A DNA stretch of 64,000 nucleotides, taken from NCBI RefSeq assembly GCF_001591465.1, contig NZ_BCUY01000001.1, positions 62,001 to 126,000 of the forward strand. Direction: 5' to 3'. Each line of letters opens with the position of its first letter. Positions within the stretch are counted from its first letter, which is position 1. The notes beneath the pieces are model-generated. The model saw nothing but the letters and a program-made list of their open reading frames with translations, had not been told where the DNA came from and did not search any database. Source of the stretch: Cytobacillus firmus NBRC 15306. Its GTDB lineage: Bacteria; Bacillota; Bacilli; Bacillales; Cytobacillaceae. The translations under genes were made by a program, and so were the position numbers. Positions 1 through 9,054 of this stretch are shown in pieces.

Positions 1-912
1 CCGAGGCAAAACACCAAGGCTGTGATAAATCTTCGCCAAAAGCCTGGCGATCGTTGTTTTGCCCGTACCTGGATTCCCGGTTAGTATCATATTGAGGCTG
101 AGTTCATCCTTCGTTTGAAAACCAAGGGACTTTCTTTCGTTTTGATATTTTAAAAACCGGTAAAAATCATGAACTCTGCTCTTGACCGAGTGCAGCCCAA
201 CCATTTCATTAAGTTCAATAAGCGGATCGGTTTGTACATCAGATTCCTCTTCCTCTGATTCAAATATCTCTTTCCATTCAATTTTAAGTCTGCTGATGGC
301 ATTCAAGTGGCTTTTCATATCGGTATAATAAGTTGAAGTATGGAAGACACCTGATATGGATTGTTCATATTCCTCGGAAGCCTTTAAAAGAAAAGCTGTC
401 TCTTCAATCGCTTTTTCAAGTATTTCAGTCAGCTTCCGGTATTCCGCATCCTCATAGGCATGCTGCTTTTTCTGCAGGTCTTCTAACTCGTCATCCGCTT
501 TGTTCATAAAGCTTCGGCAAATTTCTATAAATTGCTCAGCTGTTTTCTTTTTAGCTGCCCTGTTATCGGTTTCCCGAATCGGCGGGAAAGTCAGGGCTTC
601 AAGAAGATTGCTTTTATTTTTCCATTCGGATTTTCCTAATTGGGCTGCTGCCATTGTATTCCCAGTGTCCAGTTCAACCGCTTTCTGCAGCCATGCACTG
701 GCAAGAGTATCATCAGTATTTTTGTTTAGCCGGGATATAGCAGCCATGGCCAATAATTCCGAAAGCAGACCCGGATCTGTCTTTTCATTGATATTCTTTA
801 TCACATCTAGCAATTCTGCTTCATTTTGTATGTATCCGTATTGATCCAGCTCATTCTTCCAATGGCCGGCCTTAATTTCTTCTGATTTTGCCTGTCTATT
901 CTGCTGTGTCAT
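1..912 (-). CDS. AAA+ ATPase, CbxX/SpoVK type (3' end outside window)
   Basis: The first 304 residues of a protein whose C-terminus lies beyond base 1. The N-terminal ~230 residues are helical and charged (many Glu/Lys, TPR-like), followed near residues 277-285 by a Walker A loop GNPGTGKTT and then IARLLAKIYHSLG, the start of an AAA+ ATPase core like that of CbxX/CfqX and SpoVK proteins. Start ATG at 912 is preceded by only a weak purine tract (AGAAGTGATAATCG). The gene is transcribed away from tlp and separated from it by tlp's terminator. The partner or substrate cannot be told from the sequence; a sporulation role is only suggested by the family name. Walker B and sensor motifs are outside the window. 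Confidence 0.75.
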   Translation of the reverse strand, partial: MTQQNRQAKSEEIKAGHWKNELDQYGYIQNEAELLDVIKNINEKTDPGLLSELLAMAAISRLNKNTDDTLASAWLQKAVELDTGNTMAAAQLGKSEWKNKSNLLEALTFPPIRETDNRAAKKKTAEQFIEICRSFMNKADDELEDLQKKQHAYEDAEYRKLTEILEKAIEETAFLLKASEEYEQSISGVFHTSTYYTDMKSHLNAISRLKIEWKEIFESEEEESDVQTDPLIELNEMVGLHSVKSRVHDFYRFLKYQNERKSLGFQTKDELSLNMILTGNPGTGKTTIARLLAKIYHSLGVLPR

Positions 913-1001
913 CGATTATCACTTCTTCTTCTTAGTTTCCTCAACTTATCTTACCATATTTCAATAATTATCTATAAGGATGCGCTCCTTAGCTCCATAG
1001 G

Positions 1002-1029
1002 AAAAGACCTAATCACATTCGATTAGGTC
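1002..1029 (-). terminator. terminator of tlp
   Basis: Nine-base stem GACCTAATC / GATTAGGTC with a 6-nt loop, followed on the minus strand by TTTTCC just after the tlp stop codon. Confidence 0.75.
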
Positions 1030-1038
1030 ATGAAGGTG

Positions 1039-1290
1039 TCAATAATTATTGTTCTCGCTGCTATTGCCATTTTGCTGAGCTTCGTATTCATCCTTTATTT
1101 CTGAACGGAAAGCGTCAAGACTTTCACGGCGGCGTTCATTTTTAGCTTCAATTCTGGCAAGATCTTCAGCATTGGCATACTTCATTGATTCTTCAGCTTC
1201 ATCCATGTTCTCAATTGTATGAACGATCATGGATTGAAGCTTTTCAACGTTATCGCTGCGGTCATCCGGGTTTGGTCTGTTATGTGCCAT
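1039..1290 (-). CDS. tlp: small acid-soluble spore protein Tlp
   Basis: 83 residues, hydrophilic and rich in Glu/Asn/Lys, starting MAHNRPNPDDRSDNVEKLQ and containing the repeated amphipathic helices typical of Tlp (thioredoxin-like protein of the spore core; despite the name it has no CxxC). Strong Shine-Dalgarno AAAGGGAGGA precedes the ATG. It sits next to sspN as in B. subtilis, where the two are spore-core minor SASPs expressed in the forespore. Here a terminator lies between them, so they may be partly uncoupled. Confidence 0.93.
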   Translation of the reverse strand: MAHNRPNPDDRSDNVEKLQSMIVHTIENMDEAEESMKYANAEDLARIEAKNERRRESLDAFRSEIKDEYEAQQNGNSSENNNY

Positions 1291-1400
1291 GGTATGTTCC
1301 TCCCTTTGTTAGGTGATGGTTCAAAGTTAGTTTGTGAAAGAACAAGAAAAATATTGGCGGAAAAGTGTGGTTCGCTTGCCTGATATACCAGAAATGTTGA

Positions 1401-1435
1401 GAAACAAAAGAACCTGCCCTATATAAATGGCAGGT
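1401..1435 (-). terminator. terminator between sspN and tlp
   Basis: Stem ACCTGCC / GGCAGGT followed by TTCTTTTGTTTC on the minus strand, right after the sspN stop. Confidence 0.65.
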
Positions 1436-1446
1436 ACTCCTATCAA

Positions 1447-1590
1447 TTATTCGCCTTTAGTTTGTATCACTTGAGCATGCTGTCCGGATTTGTCCTGCAT
1501 TTTCTTGCCTTTGTTGCCGCCAAATCCGCGTGATTGTGTACCAATATGGTTCGGATTGAAATGATTAGGGTGCCTTTTTGGATTACTCAT
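1447..1590 (-). CDS. sspN: small acid-soluble spore protein N
   Basis: 47 residues, very basic and His/Asn/Gly-rich, beginning [20 protein letters not shown] and ending VIQTKGE, the recognisable SspN pattern. ATG at 1590 follows GAGGAGGG at good spacing. Minor SASP of the spore core. It lies upstream of tlp on the same strand, the arrangement seen in B. subtilis. Confidence 0.92.
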   Translation of the reverse strand: MSNPKRHPNHFNPNHIGTQSRGFGGNKGKKMQDKSGQHAQVIQTKGE

Positions 1591-1653
1591 TCATATCCCT
1601 CCTCATTATTAAGTTTGTGCATTTGAAGAGGGTTTCATGATTGGCAAGTAATT

Positions 1654-1785
1654 CTATTCAGCCTTGTTCAGACGTTTAAGCTCGAGGCGCTCTTCGATTC
1701 TTTCCATAGCTTCTTGATCTTTAAGCAGCTGGCGTTTATTTTCTAGTACTAATTCAGCAAAGGAGCGTTTTCTAGGCTTTCTCAT
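1654..1785 (-). CDS. FbpB-like small basic protein
   Basis: 43 residues, MRKPRKRSFAELVLENKRQL then a charged amphipathic helix ending LKRLNKAE. The pattern (basic start, S/F-x-E-L-V-x-E-N-K) resembles the FbpB family of small Fur-regulated basic proteins, which help regulate iron-sparing mRNAs in B. subtilis. Shine-Dalgarno AAGGAAGGTGAA is present upstream. I saw no convincing Fur box (19-bp GATAATGATAATCATTATC-like), so the iron link is only by family resemblance. Confidence 0.6.
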   Translation of the reverse strand: MRKPRKRSFAELVLENKRQLLKDQEAMERIEERLELKRLNKAE

Positions 1786-1989
1786 AAATCTTTCACCTTC
1801 CTTTAATAACATTGTAACAATCATTATCTCCAGAAAACCTTTAAATTATTACAACTTTTCGAAAATTCCATCCGCATATACCCAGACTACGTGAAAAAAG
1901 TACATTTGGTTCGAAATTATTAATGCAATATTCAGAAAATACCTATTCTTAATAAATTTTTCCCTTTTTATTTCACCGTAAACCTATAC

Positions 1990-2016
1990 AAAAAAAACAT
2001 CTGCATATGCAAATGT
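1990..2016 (-). terminator. terminator of the thioredoxin-like gene
   Basis: Palindrome ACATtTGCATATGCAgATGT followed by T8 on the minus strand, ending just after the stop of the gene at 2021. Confidence 0.7.
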
Positions 2017-2020
2017 TTTT

Positions 2021-2542
2021 CTACATTTCATCTATATACTGATTCATAAGCTCCAGGGACATCGCACTTAAATACTTATTCCGAATGATTCCTTCTTCAT
2101 CAATAAAAAAAGTGGTAGGAATTGTTATTATTTGATAGGCATTAGAAGCTTTTTCGTCCACATCAAGTAAAATCGGAAAATTCACTTTCATTTGTTCAGC
2201 AAACCCTGCAACATCAGATTGGGGATCGATGTTCACCGCCAATATAGCAACATCATTTCCCTTCTGAGTATAGAATTTTTGAATATCAGGCATTTCAGCT
2301 TTACACGGAGGACACCAGGTTGCCCAAAAGTTTAGCATGACTTTTTTTCCTTTGTAATCTGAGAGCTTAACTGTTTCCCCTTGCAGGTTTTTCAATTCGA
2401 AATCTGGGGCTTTCAAGCCTATTCCTAATCCTGTCTGATTAACGGGCTGACTTTCGACTTCACCTTTTTCAAAAGCCTGCACTACAAAAACCGCGGTGAT
2501 AATGATTAATAACACAGAAGCTGCAAACATTTTTTTGAACAT
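2021..2542 (-). CDS. membrane-anchored TlpA/ResA-type thioredoxin (YneN-like)
   Basis: 173 residues: one N-terminal membrane helix (about residues 5-23), then a thioredoxin fold of the AhpC/TSA-redoxin type with active site WCPPC at 76-80 and the cis-Pro segment IPTTFFID near 145. Such proteins face the outside of the membrane and reduce or shuffle disulfides (ResA: cytochrome c maturation; StoA: spore cortex). In B. subtilis yneN occupies the same place downstream of citB, so YneN is the best name. The exact substrate is unknown. Start ATG follows GGGAGG. Confidence 0.85.
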   Translation of the reverse strand: MFKKMFAASVLLIIITAVFVVQAFEKGEVESQPVNQTGLGIGLKAPDFELKNLQGETVKLSDYKGKKVMLNFWATWCPPCKAEMPDIQKFYTQKGNDVAILAVNIDPQSDVAGFAEQMKVNFPILLDVDEKASNAYQIITIPTTFFIDEEGIIRNKYLSAMSLELMNQYIDEM

Positions 2543-2596
2543 GCTGTTTTTCCTCCCGGCTATTCTGCCTTTTTGCTTCCTTGATTGTATTTTAAC

Positions 2597-3013
2597 CTAG
2601 AAAAGCAAAATTAATAAGGTTCTGAACAGCCAATAAGACAGCATAAATGTGACAGATCCGTAAACAATTCCATGAATCCATGTATTAAGCGGATAGTTGT
2701 ATTTCTTAATAGCCAATACTAAATAGAATATAGCAAAAAAGGCTCCTAAAATAATTCCTTTTCTTCCTCCAGAGAAATATAAAAATCCCATCGGGCTGCT
2801 TAGAATATTTTCTGTTTGGAAAAGGATTGAACTAAACTTATAAGTAAAAAACCCAATAAGAACTGAATTCAAGATGACATTCAGAAAAACTTTTTTATAT
2901 TCCCCGCTGTCTCTTAAGACTTGAACAATAATGAAATAAGAAACAATTCCTGAAAGCAGGACTATAACCCATTCGTACTTCACTAAAAATGGTCCAATCA
3001 AAAAAGCACCCAA
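2597..3013 (-). CDS. four-helix membrane protein of unknown function
   Basis: 138 residues with about four hydrophobic segments and few charges. I do not recognise the family with certainty. The central piece SPMGFLYFSGGRKGIILG recalls the Gly-rich loop of prolipoprotein diacylglyceryl transferase-like proteins, but it lacks the rest of that enzyme. Chosen start is TTG at 3013 behind GGAGGG (7-nt spacing); no ATG has a ribosome site. It sits between citB and the TlpA-like gene, 54 bases upstream of the latter, so the two are probably cotranscribed and the membrane protein may be a partner of the thioredoxin. Confidence 0.7.
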   Translation of the reverse strand: MGAFLIGPFLVKYEWVIVLLSGIVSYFIIVQVLRDSGEYKKVFLNVILNSVLIGFFTYKFSSILFQTENILSSPMGFLYFSGGRKGIILGAFFAIFYLVLAIKKYNYPLNTWIHGIVYGSVTFMLSYWLFRTLLILLF

Positions 3014-3072
3014 TGTCAGCCCTCCAAATTACAGATACAATCAAGATACCTAAACCCGTATATTTTGTAAAT

Positions 3073-3106
3073 AAAAAAAGCCGCAATGTGAGCAAACACA
3101 TAGCGG
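3073..3106 (-). terminator. terminator of citB
   Basis: Ten-base stem CCGCTATGTG / CACATTGCGG (one mismatch) followed by CTTTTTTT on the minus strand just after the citB stop. Confidence 0.85.
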
Positions 3107-3116
3107 CGGGTCAAAA

Positions 3117-5825
3117 TTAGTTAGCCAATTTATCACGAAGAACCATTTGCAGGATTCCGCCATGACGGTAGTAATCGATTTCAACTTCAGAGTCGAAACG
3201 GACAAGAACTTCGAATGTAGTCTGGCTGCCGTTTTCATCTGTAGCTGTAACCTTAACAAAGTCACGTGGTCTAACATTTTCATCGATTTGAACATCGATC
3301 GTTTCTTTTCCTGACAAGCCAAGAGTTTCTGCACTTTCGCCTTCCTTGAACTGAAGTGGAAGAACTCCCATTAGAACAAGGTTAGAACGGTGAATACGCT
3401 CATAGCTTTCAGCAATAACTGTTTTAATTCCAAGCAGGTTCGTACCTTTGGCAGCCCAGTCACGGGAAGATCCCATTCCATAGTCTTTGCCGGCAAGAAC
3501 AACAAGGCCAGTTCCATCTTCTTTATACTTCATGCAAGCATCATAGATAGATGTAACTTCACCTGTTGGCCAGTAAGTTGTGAATCCGCCTTCTGTGCCT
3601 GGCGCAATTTGGTTGCGGATACGGATGTTTGCAAATGTACCGCGCATCATTACCTCATGGTTACCGCGTCGGGATCCATAAGAGTTAAAGTCACGTGGTT
3701 CAACACCGTTCTCGCGAAGATATTTTCCTGCTGGCGTATCTTTGCCGATCGCACCTGCCGGAGAAATATGGTCAGTTGTTACAGAATCACCGAACTTGCC
3801 GACAACACGCAATCCTGATAAAGGTTTAACTTCATCAGCATTAGGAGTTAAGCCTTCGAAGAACGGAGGATTCTGGATATATGTTGAATTATCATCAAAT
3901 GAATATAAAGGCTCATTGCTAGTTTGAATTTGATTCCAGCGAGCATTGTCGTCAAATACATGCTCATATTCTTTACGGAACAATTCAGGTGTAACAGTCT
4001 GTTTAACCACTTCATTAACTTCAGCAGTTGAAGGCCAGATATCGTTAAAGAAGACATCATTGCCATTCTTGTCTTTTCCGATTGGCTCGTTTTGAAGATC
4101 GATATCGACTGTTCCTGCAAGTGCATAAGCAACTACTAATGGCGGAGAAGCCAGGTAGTTTGCTTTTACAAGCGGATGAATACGTCCTTCAAAGTTACGG
4201 TTGCCGGAAAGAACAGATGTTACAAGAAGATCGCTTTCGGCTACAGCCTTTTCGATTTCTTCTCTTAATGGACCGGAGTTACCGATACATGTTGTACAGC
4301 CATAACCAACAAGGTTGAATCCAAGCTGTTCCATGTATGGAAGAAGTCCTGAATCACGCAGGTATCCGGTAACAACCTTTGATCCCGGAGCCAAAGAAGT
4401 TTTTACGAACTTAGGAACTTCCATTCCAAGTTCAACTGCTTTTTTCGCCACTAAACCTGCACCAACTAAAACGTAAGGGTTTGAAGTATTTGTACAGCTA
4501 GTGATTGCCGCAATGGCAACAGCACCCGTTTTCATCTTGGTTGAATCGCCATTTGCAAATTCAACAGTAACTTCTTTGTCGATTTCTTTTTTATTCAAGC
4601 CAAAGCCCTGGTTGCCCTGTGGAGCAGTGATCGCGTCATTGAACTCCTTTTTCATTGCTGAAAGCGGAATTAAATCCTGCGGACGCTTAGGACCTGAAAG
4701 GTTCGCTTCAATTTCGGAAAGATTGATTTCAACTACATTTGTGTATACCGGCTCTAGAGATGGATCGAAGAACATTCCATTTTCTTTGCAGTATTTTTCA
4801 ACAATCTTGATTTGCTCTTCAGGACGTCCAGTCAGGCGCATGTAATCAAGGGCTTCTGCATCAACAGGGAAGAAACCGCATGTTGCACCATATTCTGGAG
4901 CCATGTTGGCAATTGTAGCGCGGTCAGCCAATGGAAGCTGTATGACACCAGGGCCGAAGAATTCTACAAATTTGCCAACCACTCCTTGGCTGCGCAGTAC
5001 TTGAGTTACCTTTAATGCAAGGTCAGTAGCAGTAGTTCCGTTAGGAAGTTCGCCAGTGAGCTTAACCCCTACAACTTCAGGAACAGGGAAATATGAAGGC
5101 TGACCCAGCATACCTGCTTCAGCTTCAATACCTCCTACACCCCATCCAAGAACGCCGATGCCGTTGATCATGGTTGTATGGGAGTCAGTACCTACAAGAG
5201 TATCAGGGAAAGTTTCGTAATCGCCTTCCGTTGTCTCAAGCGCATGTACAACATTCGCAAGGAACTCAAGGTTTACCTGGTGAACAATACCTGTTGCAGG
5301 CGGAACTGCACGATAATTGTCAAAAGCTTTTTGTGCCCAGCTCAAGAACTGGTAACGCTCTGCATTTCGCTCGAATTCAAGCTCCATGTTGGCTTCAAGT
5401 GAATCAGGTGTTCCATACTTATCTACCTGTACTGAGTGGTCAATAACCAGATCAACAGGCTTCTCAGGATTAATTTTGTCAGGATCCCCACCCATATCAG
5501 CCATCGCCTTACGCAATGAAGCAAGGTCAACTACTGCCGGAACTCCAGTGAAGTCCTGCAGAATTACACGTGATGGTTTGAAAGGAACATCTACTTCTTT
5601 TACTTCAGAAGTTCCCCATTTTGCCAGGTTTTCAACATGCTCTTTTGTAATTACACGGCCGTCATATTGACGAAGTACTGATTCCAATAATACCTTTATT
5701 GAATAAGGCAATTTGGAAACATTACCTACTCCAGCTTCTTCCAGAGCACCTAAATGATAGTAATGATAGCGCTTCCCGTCCAGATCAAAGGATTTGCGGG
5801 AATTGAACACATCGTTCTTTGCCAA
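3117..5825 (-). CDS. citB: aconitate hydratase
   Basis: Aconitase of the AcnA/IRP1 type, about 902 residues, near-identical in layout to B. subtilis CitB. It interconverts citrate and isocitrate in the TCA cycle using a [4Fe-4S] cluster. Cluster cysteines are seen in [13 protein letters not shown] and in [13 protein letters not shown]; the C-terminal swivel domain has [13 protein letters not shown] and the active-site stretch [15 protein letters not shown]. The start is taken as TTG at 5825 (L/M-A-K-N-D-V-F) because AGAGGGGG lies 8 nt upstream; the longer TTG at 5846 overlaps that ribosome site. An upstream CcpC-like box suggests citrate-responsive repression. Confidence 0.97.
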   Translation of the reverse strand: MAKNDVFNSRKSFDLDGKRYHYYHLGALEEAGVGNVSKLPYSIKVLLESVLRQYDGRVITKEHVENLAKWGTSEVKEVDVPFKPSRVILQDFTGVPAVVDLASLRKAMADMGGDPDKINPEKPVDLVIDHSVQVDKYGTPDSLEANMELEFERNAERYQFLSWAQKAFDNYRAVPPATGIVHQVNLEFLANVVHALETTEGDYETFPDTLVGTDSHTTMINGIGVLGWGVGGIEAEAGMLGQPSYFPVPEVVGVKLTGELPNGTTATDLALKVTQVLRSQGVVGKFVEFFGPGVIQLPLADRATIANMAPEYGATCGFFPVDAEALDYMRLTGRPEEQIKIVEKYCKENGMFFDPSLEPVYTNVVEINLSEIEANLSGPKRPQDLIPLSAMKKEFNDAITAPQGNQGFGLNKKEIDKEVTVEFANGDSTKMKTGAVAIAAITSCTNTSNPYVLVGAGLVAKKAVELGMEVPKFVKTSLAPGSKVVTGYLRDSGLLPYMEQLGFNLVGYGCTTCIGNSGPLREEIEKAVAESDLLVTSVLSGNRNFEGRIHPLVKANYLASPPLVVAYALAGTVDIDLQNEPIGKDKNGNDVFFNDIWPSTAEVNEVVKQTVTPELFRKEYEHVFDDNARWNQIQTSNEPLYSFDDNSTYIQNPPFFEGLTPNADEVKPLSGLRVVGKFGDSVTTDHISPAGAIGKDTPAGKYLRENGVEPRDFNSYGSRRGNHEVMMRGTFANIRIRNQIAPGTEGGFTTYWPTGEVTSIYDACMKYKEDGTGLVVLAGKDYGMGSSRDWAAKGTNLLGIKTVIAESYERIHRSNLVLMGVLPLQFKEGESAETLGLSGKETIDVQIDENVRPRDFVKVTATDENGSQTTFEVLVRFDSEVEIDYYRHGGILQMVLRDKLAN

Positions 5826-5924
5826 ATGTATTACCCCCTCTTTCAATAAACATCATATACCAAGTGTTAGGTAATTGTCGAAAAGTTTGAATTTTCATCC
5901 ATCCTTACTTTTCTCACAATTCCT

Positions 5925-5991
5925 ATATTAATACAACCTGCTATATAAGTAAATAACAAGAAAGTTATTGTTTTTGATAAGTTTTTCTTAT
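5925..5991 (-). promoter_or_regulatory. citB promoter with CcpC-type dyad
   Basis: On the minus strand a TTTACT -35 (5948-5953) and TAATAT -10 (5925-5930) are 17 nt apart. About 25 nt upstream is ATAAGTTTTTCTTAT (5977-5991), an exact ATAA-N7-TTAT dyad, the form bound by CcpC upstream of B. subtilis citB. The stretch 5826-6178 otherwise holds only a long AT-rich leader and no gene. Confidence 0.6.
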
Positions 5992-6178
5992 CATAATTTC
6001 TTATTTACTTCATTAAGTCTTTTAAATGCCGTAATTGATAGTGTTTTTCAATTAGACAAAAATACCCTTAATTGCTTGGTTATTATTCTGCAAAAACGAA
6101 AAAGGTAATATACCGGTCCAAAAAACAACATAAATTGACATTATCCATGGAAAAATAGTACCAGGGAGGTGAATGACT

Positions 6179-6328
6179 ATGGCTAAAAGAAAATCTAATC
6201 ATATTATTGAGGGTATGAACGCCGCAAAAGGCCAGGGGATGGGCGCAGGGTATAATGAGGAATATGCCAATGAACCATTAACAGAAGCGCAAAAGCAAAA
6301 TAATAAAAAGCGCAAGAAGAATCAATAA
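6179..6328 (+). CDS. sspO: small acid-soluble spore protein O
   Basis: 49 residues, [20 protein letters not shown] and a tail [12 protein letters not shown], matching SspO (CotK) of Bacillus. Start ATG at 6179 lies 9 nt after GGGAGG; another in-frame ATG at 6173 is too close to that site. Divergent from citB, as in B. subtilis. A minor SASP of the spore core, expected to be forespore-expressed. Confidence 0.93.
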   Translation: MAKRKSNHIIEGMNAAKGQGMGAGYNEEYANEPLTEAQKQNNKKRKKNQ

Positions 6329-6365
6329 ATGATTATACCCGGCTGAACAGCAGCCGGGTAAATTT

Positions 6366-6623
6366 CTAATATTGGTTAACATCTTCAACCATGGATCTTA
6401 AATCCTGCTGGAATCTCTCCAATTGTGCCCGCTGATGTTCCGATGCAACCTCAAGTGCATTTTCAATTTGAGCGTACGCTTCGTTTACCTCCTGCTTAAG
6501 ATGTTTAAGCTGATGGCCGTAACTGGCAGAATCTTTTACAATTTCAGCATAAAGCTCCTGTGCATCTTCCATTCCCTGCTGTGCTGCCTGAAATGCCTGC
6601 TGTTTATCTTTATGATATGGCAT
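6366..6623 (-). CDS. small helical protein, possibly DUF2524 (YtzC-like)
   Basis: 85 residues, soluble, Gln/Glu-rich and predicted entirely alpha-helical. The C-terminal part (ENALEVASEHQRAQLERFQQ) resembles DUF2524 proteins such as YtzC; that assignment is tentative. AGGAGTG precedes the ATG. It sits between the convergent end of sspO and the upstream region of sspP, interrupting the sspO-sspP pair. Confidence 0.6.
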   Translation of the reverse strand: MPYHKDKQQAFQAAQQGMEDAQELYAEIVKDSASYGHQLKHLKQEVNEAYAQIENALEVASEHQRAQLERFQQDLRSMVEDVNQY

Positions 6624-6885
6624 GCTTTTTTCACTCCTAATAAAATTTGTACCATTAAATTGTGCAATAGCATCATAAAATATTCCGCGAAATCACTCAG
6701 GAGGAAATCTTGACATTCAGCCACATTTTGCAAGGCAATTTTTCAATGAAAAGAGACAAACTAACACATGAGATGAAGGTGAATATCACCTTGTATCTTT
6801 TCTACCCGTCAGCCATTAAGACGGCAGCCGGCATATCAGCTGCCTGGAGCGGAAGAAACATCCTATTATCCGAGGAGGGCTTCAA
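6624..6885. other. intergenic leader before sspP with two hairpins
   Basis: No supported gene. Contains the perfect inverted repeat AAGGTG-AATAT-CACCTT (6776-6792) and GGCAGC-N10-GCTGCC (6823-6844), the latter about 30 nt before the sspP ribosome site. Their role is unknown. Confidence 0.4.
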
Positions 6886-7032
6886 TTGAACAAAAACAAT
6901 GGCAAAGACATGCGCAGAAATGCACCTAAAGGACATAATAATGATGGACAGCCTGAACCATTAAGCGGCTCTAAGAAAGTAAAAAATCGTAACCACACCA
7001 GACAAAAACATAATTCACACCACGATATGTGA
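6886..7032 (+). CDS. sspP: small acid-soluble spore protein P
   Basis: 48 residues starting at TTG 6886 behind GAGGAGGG (8-nt spacing). The sequence [20 protein letters not shown] and [18 protein letters not shown] is almost the B. subtilis SspP (CotL) sequence. Minor spore-core SASP. Followed immediately by a strong hairpin shared with the convergent selA. Confidence 0.95.
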   Translation: MNKNNGKDMRRNAPKGHNNDGQPEPLSGSKKVKNRNHTRQKHNSHHDM

Positions 7033-7042
7033 ATGTAAAGAA

Positions 7043-7078
7043 GCAGCTGCCTTATCATCAGGCAGCTGTTTTTTCTTT
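7043..7078. terminator. bidirectional terminator between sspP and selA
   Basis: Stem CAGCTGCC / GGCAGCTG with 9-nt loop, T6CT3 on the plus side; it also overlaps the selA stop codon on the other strand. Confidence 0.85.
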
Positions 7079-8474
7079 AAACAGCAATTAAAGCATTTAT
7101 TATGGTGTCCTCTTCATCGGCAGTTACTGTCCTAAGATCAATCAGAATTTCTTCCTTTTGAATCCTGACTATTATGGAAGAATTAATCCTTAATTGGCGG
7201 CCGATATGATCTGCTGAATATTGCCGGTGCTTTAAAACAGCAATCCAGGACGGAAGCTCTACCTCAGGCATCGTGCCACCCCCAACCTGTCCTGTACTTT
7301 CTCTCATTGAGCATACATAATCTTTCCCGGCAGCTTGTATTCTGTTAAGAAATTGGGATGTTCTCACTTTGAGTTCATCACTTGTCATCAAGACATCATG
7401 GACTACCGGAATATTTTTAAGACCCTCTTCGCCTTTTAAGTAATCAATTAGGGTGCCTTCAAGAGCAGCAATCGTCATTTTATCAACCCGAAGAACCCGG
7501 GCCAGCTGATGTTTTTTCAGTTTTTCGATTAAATCCTTTCTTCCGGCAATAATTCCAGCCTGAGGACCGCCCAAAAGCTTGTCTCCACTGAAAGAAACGA
7601 TATCTGCTCCCTTTTTTAAAACATCGCTGACTGCAGGTTCATTTCCGATTCCTTTGCTTTTAAAGTCAAATAGTGCACCGCTGCCCAGATCTTCATAAAA
7701 TATAAGGTTATTTTCTTGTGATAGTCGGGCAAGCTCCCCGGTGCAGACTTCTTTCGTAAAACCAATAATTTTAAAATTGCTCGTGTGCACCTTCATAATC
7801 ATGGCTGTATCTTCATTTATCACTTTTTTATAATCTACCAGGTGGGTTTTATTTGTTGTTCCCACTTCAACGAGCTTTGCCCCGCTCTCTTCCATTATGC
7901 TTGATACCCTGAAGGAGCCTCCGATTTCAACTAGCTGTCCACGGGAAACGATTACTTCTTTTTCTTCCGCAAGAGCTCTTAAAATGAAATAAACGGCAGC
8001 AGCGTTATTATTGACTGCCATGGCTGCTTCTGCACCTGTCAGTTCTTTGACCAGATTTTCCAGGTGACTATGCCTGGATCCCCGTTCGCCTTCACCCAGG
8101 TTATACTCCAAATTGGAATAGTTCATGGCAGCTTCAAGCACATGATCCGCTGCAGACTTACTTAACCGTGCCCGGCCAAGATTAGTGTGAAGAATAGTGC
8201 CAGTAGCATTAATAACCCTTTTAAGTGTATATCCATACCGAACAGTGATTACCTCTTCTGCTTTTTGAAAAATTAGGTCCGTAAATTTCTCCGTACCTGG
8301 CTCCTCACCGGTCCAATTACCGGCAAGAATAGTATTCCTTATATCAGAAATTACCTCTTTCAGCATGTTGGTTGTATGTATAAAGTCAAGTCCATACTGT
8401 TTCATTAAATGAGTAAAACGCCGGTCTTTTTGCAGTTCATGCACCGGCAAAATCTTTCTGACTGTACTCTTCAT
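7077..8474 (-). CDS. selA: L-seryl-tRNA(Sec) selenium transferase
   Basis: 465 residues, the full length of bacterial SelA. A PLP enzyme that converts Ser-tRNA(Sec) to Sec-tRNA(Sec) with selenophosphate. Visible: N-terminal tRNA-binding part, the motif VINATGTILHTNLGRARLS, and the PLP lysine in SFSGDKLLGGPQAG near residue 297. A TATAAT -10-like element and a good ribosome site (GGAGGG) lie upstream. It stands alone: selB, selD and tRNA-Sec are not in the window. A likely client, a SelW-type protein with an in-frame UGA, lies at 9055-9288. selA lies between sspP and the cotM-like gene, which are neighbours in B. subtilis, suggesting insertion into this locus. Confidence 0.96.
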   Translation of the reverse strand: MKSTVRKILPVHELQKDRRFTHLMKQYGLDFIHTTNMLKEVISDIRNTILAGNWTGEEPGTEKFTDLIFQKAEEVITVRYGYTLKRVINATGTILHTNLGRARLSKSAADHVLEAAMNYSNLEYNLGEGERGSRHSHLENLVKELTGAEAAMAVNNNAAAVYFILRALAEEKEVIVSRGQLVEIGGSFRVSSIMEESGAKLVEVGTTNKTHLVDYKKVINEDTAMIMKVHTSNFKIIGFTKEVCTGELARLSQENNLIFYEDLGSGALFDFKSKGIGNEPAVSDVLKKGADIVSFSGDKLLGGPQAGIIAGRKDLIEKLKKHQLARVLRVDKMTIAALEGTLIDYLKGEEGLKNIPVVHDVLMTSDELKVRTSQFLNRIQAAGKDYVCSMRESTGQVGGGTMPEVELPSWIAVLKHRQYSADHIGRQLRINSSIIVRIQKEEILIDLRTVTADEEDTIINALIAV

Positions 8475-8566
8475 AATATCCCTCCAGCATTTGCCCCGTT
8501 ATTATATCATTTTTCACTAATTTGCATGAAATGAATACTATAGAATGAAACAAGGGGGTTTTGAAG

Positions 8567-8971
8567 TTGAACAAAAAGGAAGATTTCCATCCGTTTAATT
8601 TGAGTGAATTGGAAAAATGGATGGAGGATTATTACCTGGACCCGCTTTCTTCTTATTTGGATCAGATAACATTCCGCATCGACTTATACGATACGGAAGC
8701 GCAGATTATCGTTGAGGCGCTTTTAACCGGATGTGCATCAAAAGATGTAACCGTTTCCTTAAAAGAAGACAGCGTAATCATCAAAGCTGCTAAAATAGAT
8801 GACACAGAAGCAATTCGGCGCGGTCATCCATGCATGCGTAAAGTAAAACTGCCTTTCTCAGTTGTGAATAAAATGGTTCGTGCTGAGTTTGCAAATGAGA
8901 TATTAGAGATTTTTATCAATAAAAATGAAGCGGGACCGGGATGCAATAGAGAGATAATCATCGATTTATAA
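8567..8971 (+). CDS. Hsp20/alpha-crystallin family protein, CotM-like
   Basis: 134 residues with an alpha-crystallin beta-sandwich: the C-terminal half VKLPFSVVNKMVRAEFANEI and LEIFINKNEAG is the family signature. B. subtilis cotM, an Hsp20-related spore-coat protein, lies next to sspP, so this is probably its counterpart. Start TTG at 8567 is 8 nt after GGGGG; the upstream TTG at 8561 is too close. Small heat-shock proteins form oligomers that hold unfolded proteins; CotM is a coat component. Confidence 0.75.
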   Translation: MNKKEDFHPFNLSELEKWMEDYYLDPLSSYLDQITFRIDLYDTEAQIIVEALLTGCASKDVTVSLKEDSVIIKAAKIDDTEAIRRGHPCMRKVKLPFSVVNKMVRAEFANEILEIFINKNEAGPGCNREIIIDL

Positions 8972-9016
8972 ACTGAGCTAGAGGTTGCCTTTTACCCTTT
9001 GTTTACATAAATCAGC

Positions 9017-9048
9017 AAAAAACCTCCTCCGCCCGGAGAAGGTTTTTT
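9017..9048. terminator. bidirectional terminator between cotM-like and SelW-like genes
   Basis: Hairpin AACCTcCTCCG / CGGAGaAGGTT flanked by A6 and T6, able to end both convergent genes. Confidence 0.8.
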
Positions 9049-9054
9049 ACCGTT

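Noticed and set aside
500..844. 114-residue plus-strand frame
   Set aside because: Antisense to the AAA+ ATPase gene, with no ribosome site and no family resemblance.
3390..5670. Several plus-strand frames of 60-140 codons across citB
   Set aside because: They are antisense to a highly conserved gene and lack start signals.
5826..5846. TTG at 5846 as the start of aconitase
   Set aside because: It overlaps the strong Shine-Dalgarno that serves the TTG at 5825, and the family starts near the latter.
6746..6889. A 47-codon plus-strand frame ending in TGA that overlaps the TTG start of sspP
   Set aside because: No ribosome site before its ATG, and it covers the two hairpins of the sspP leader; likely chance.
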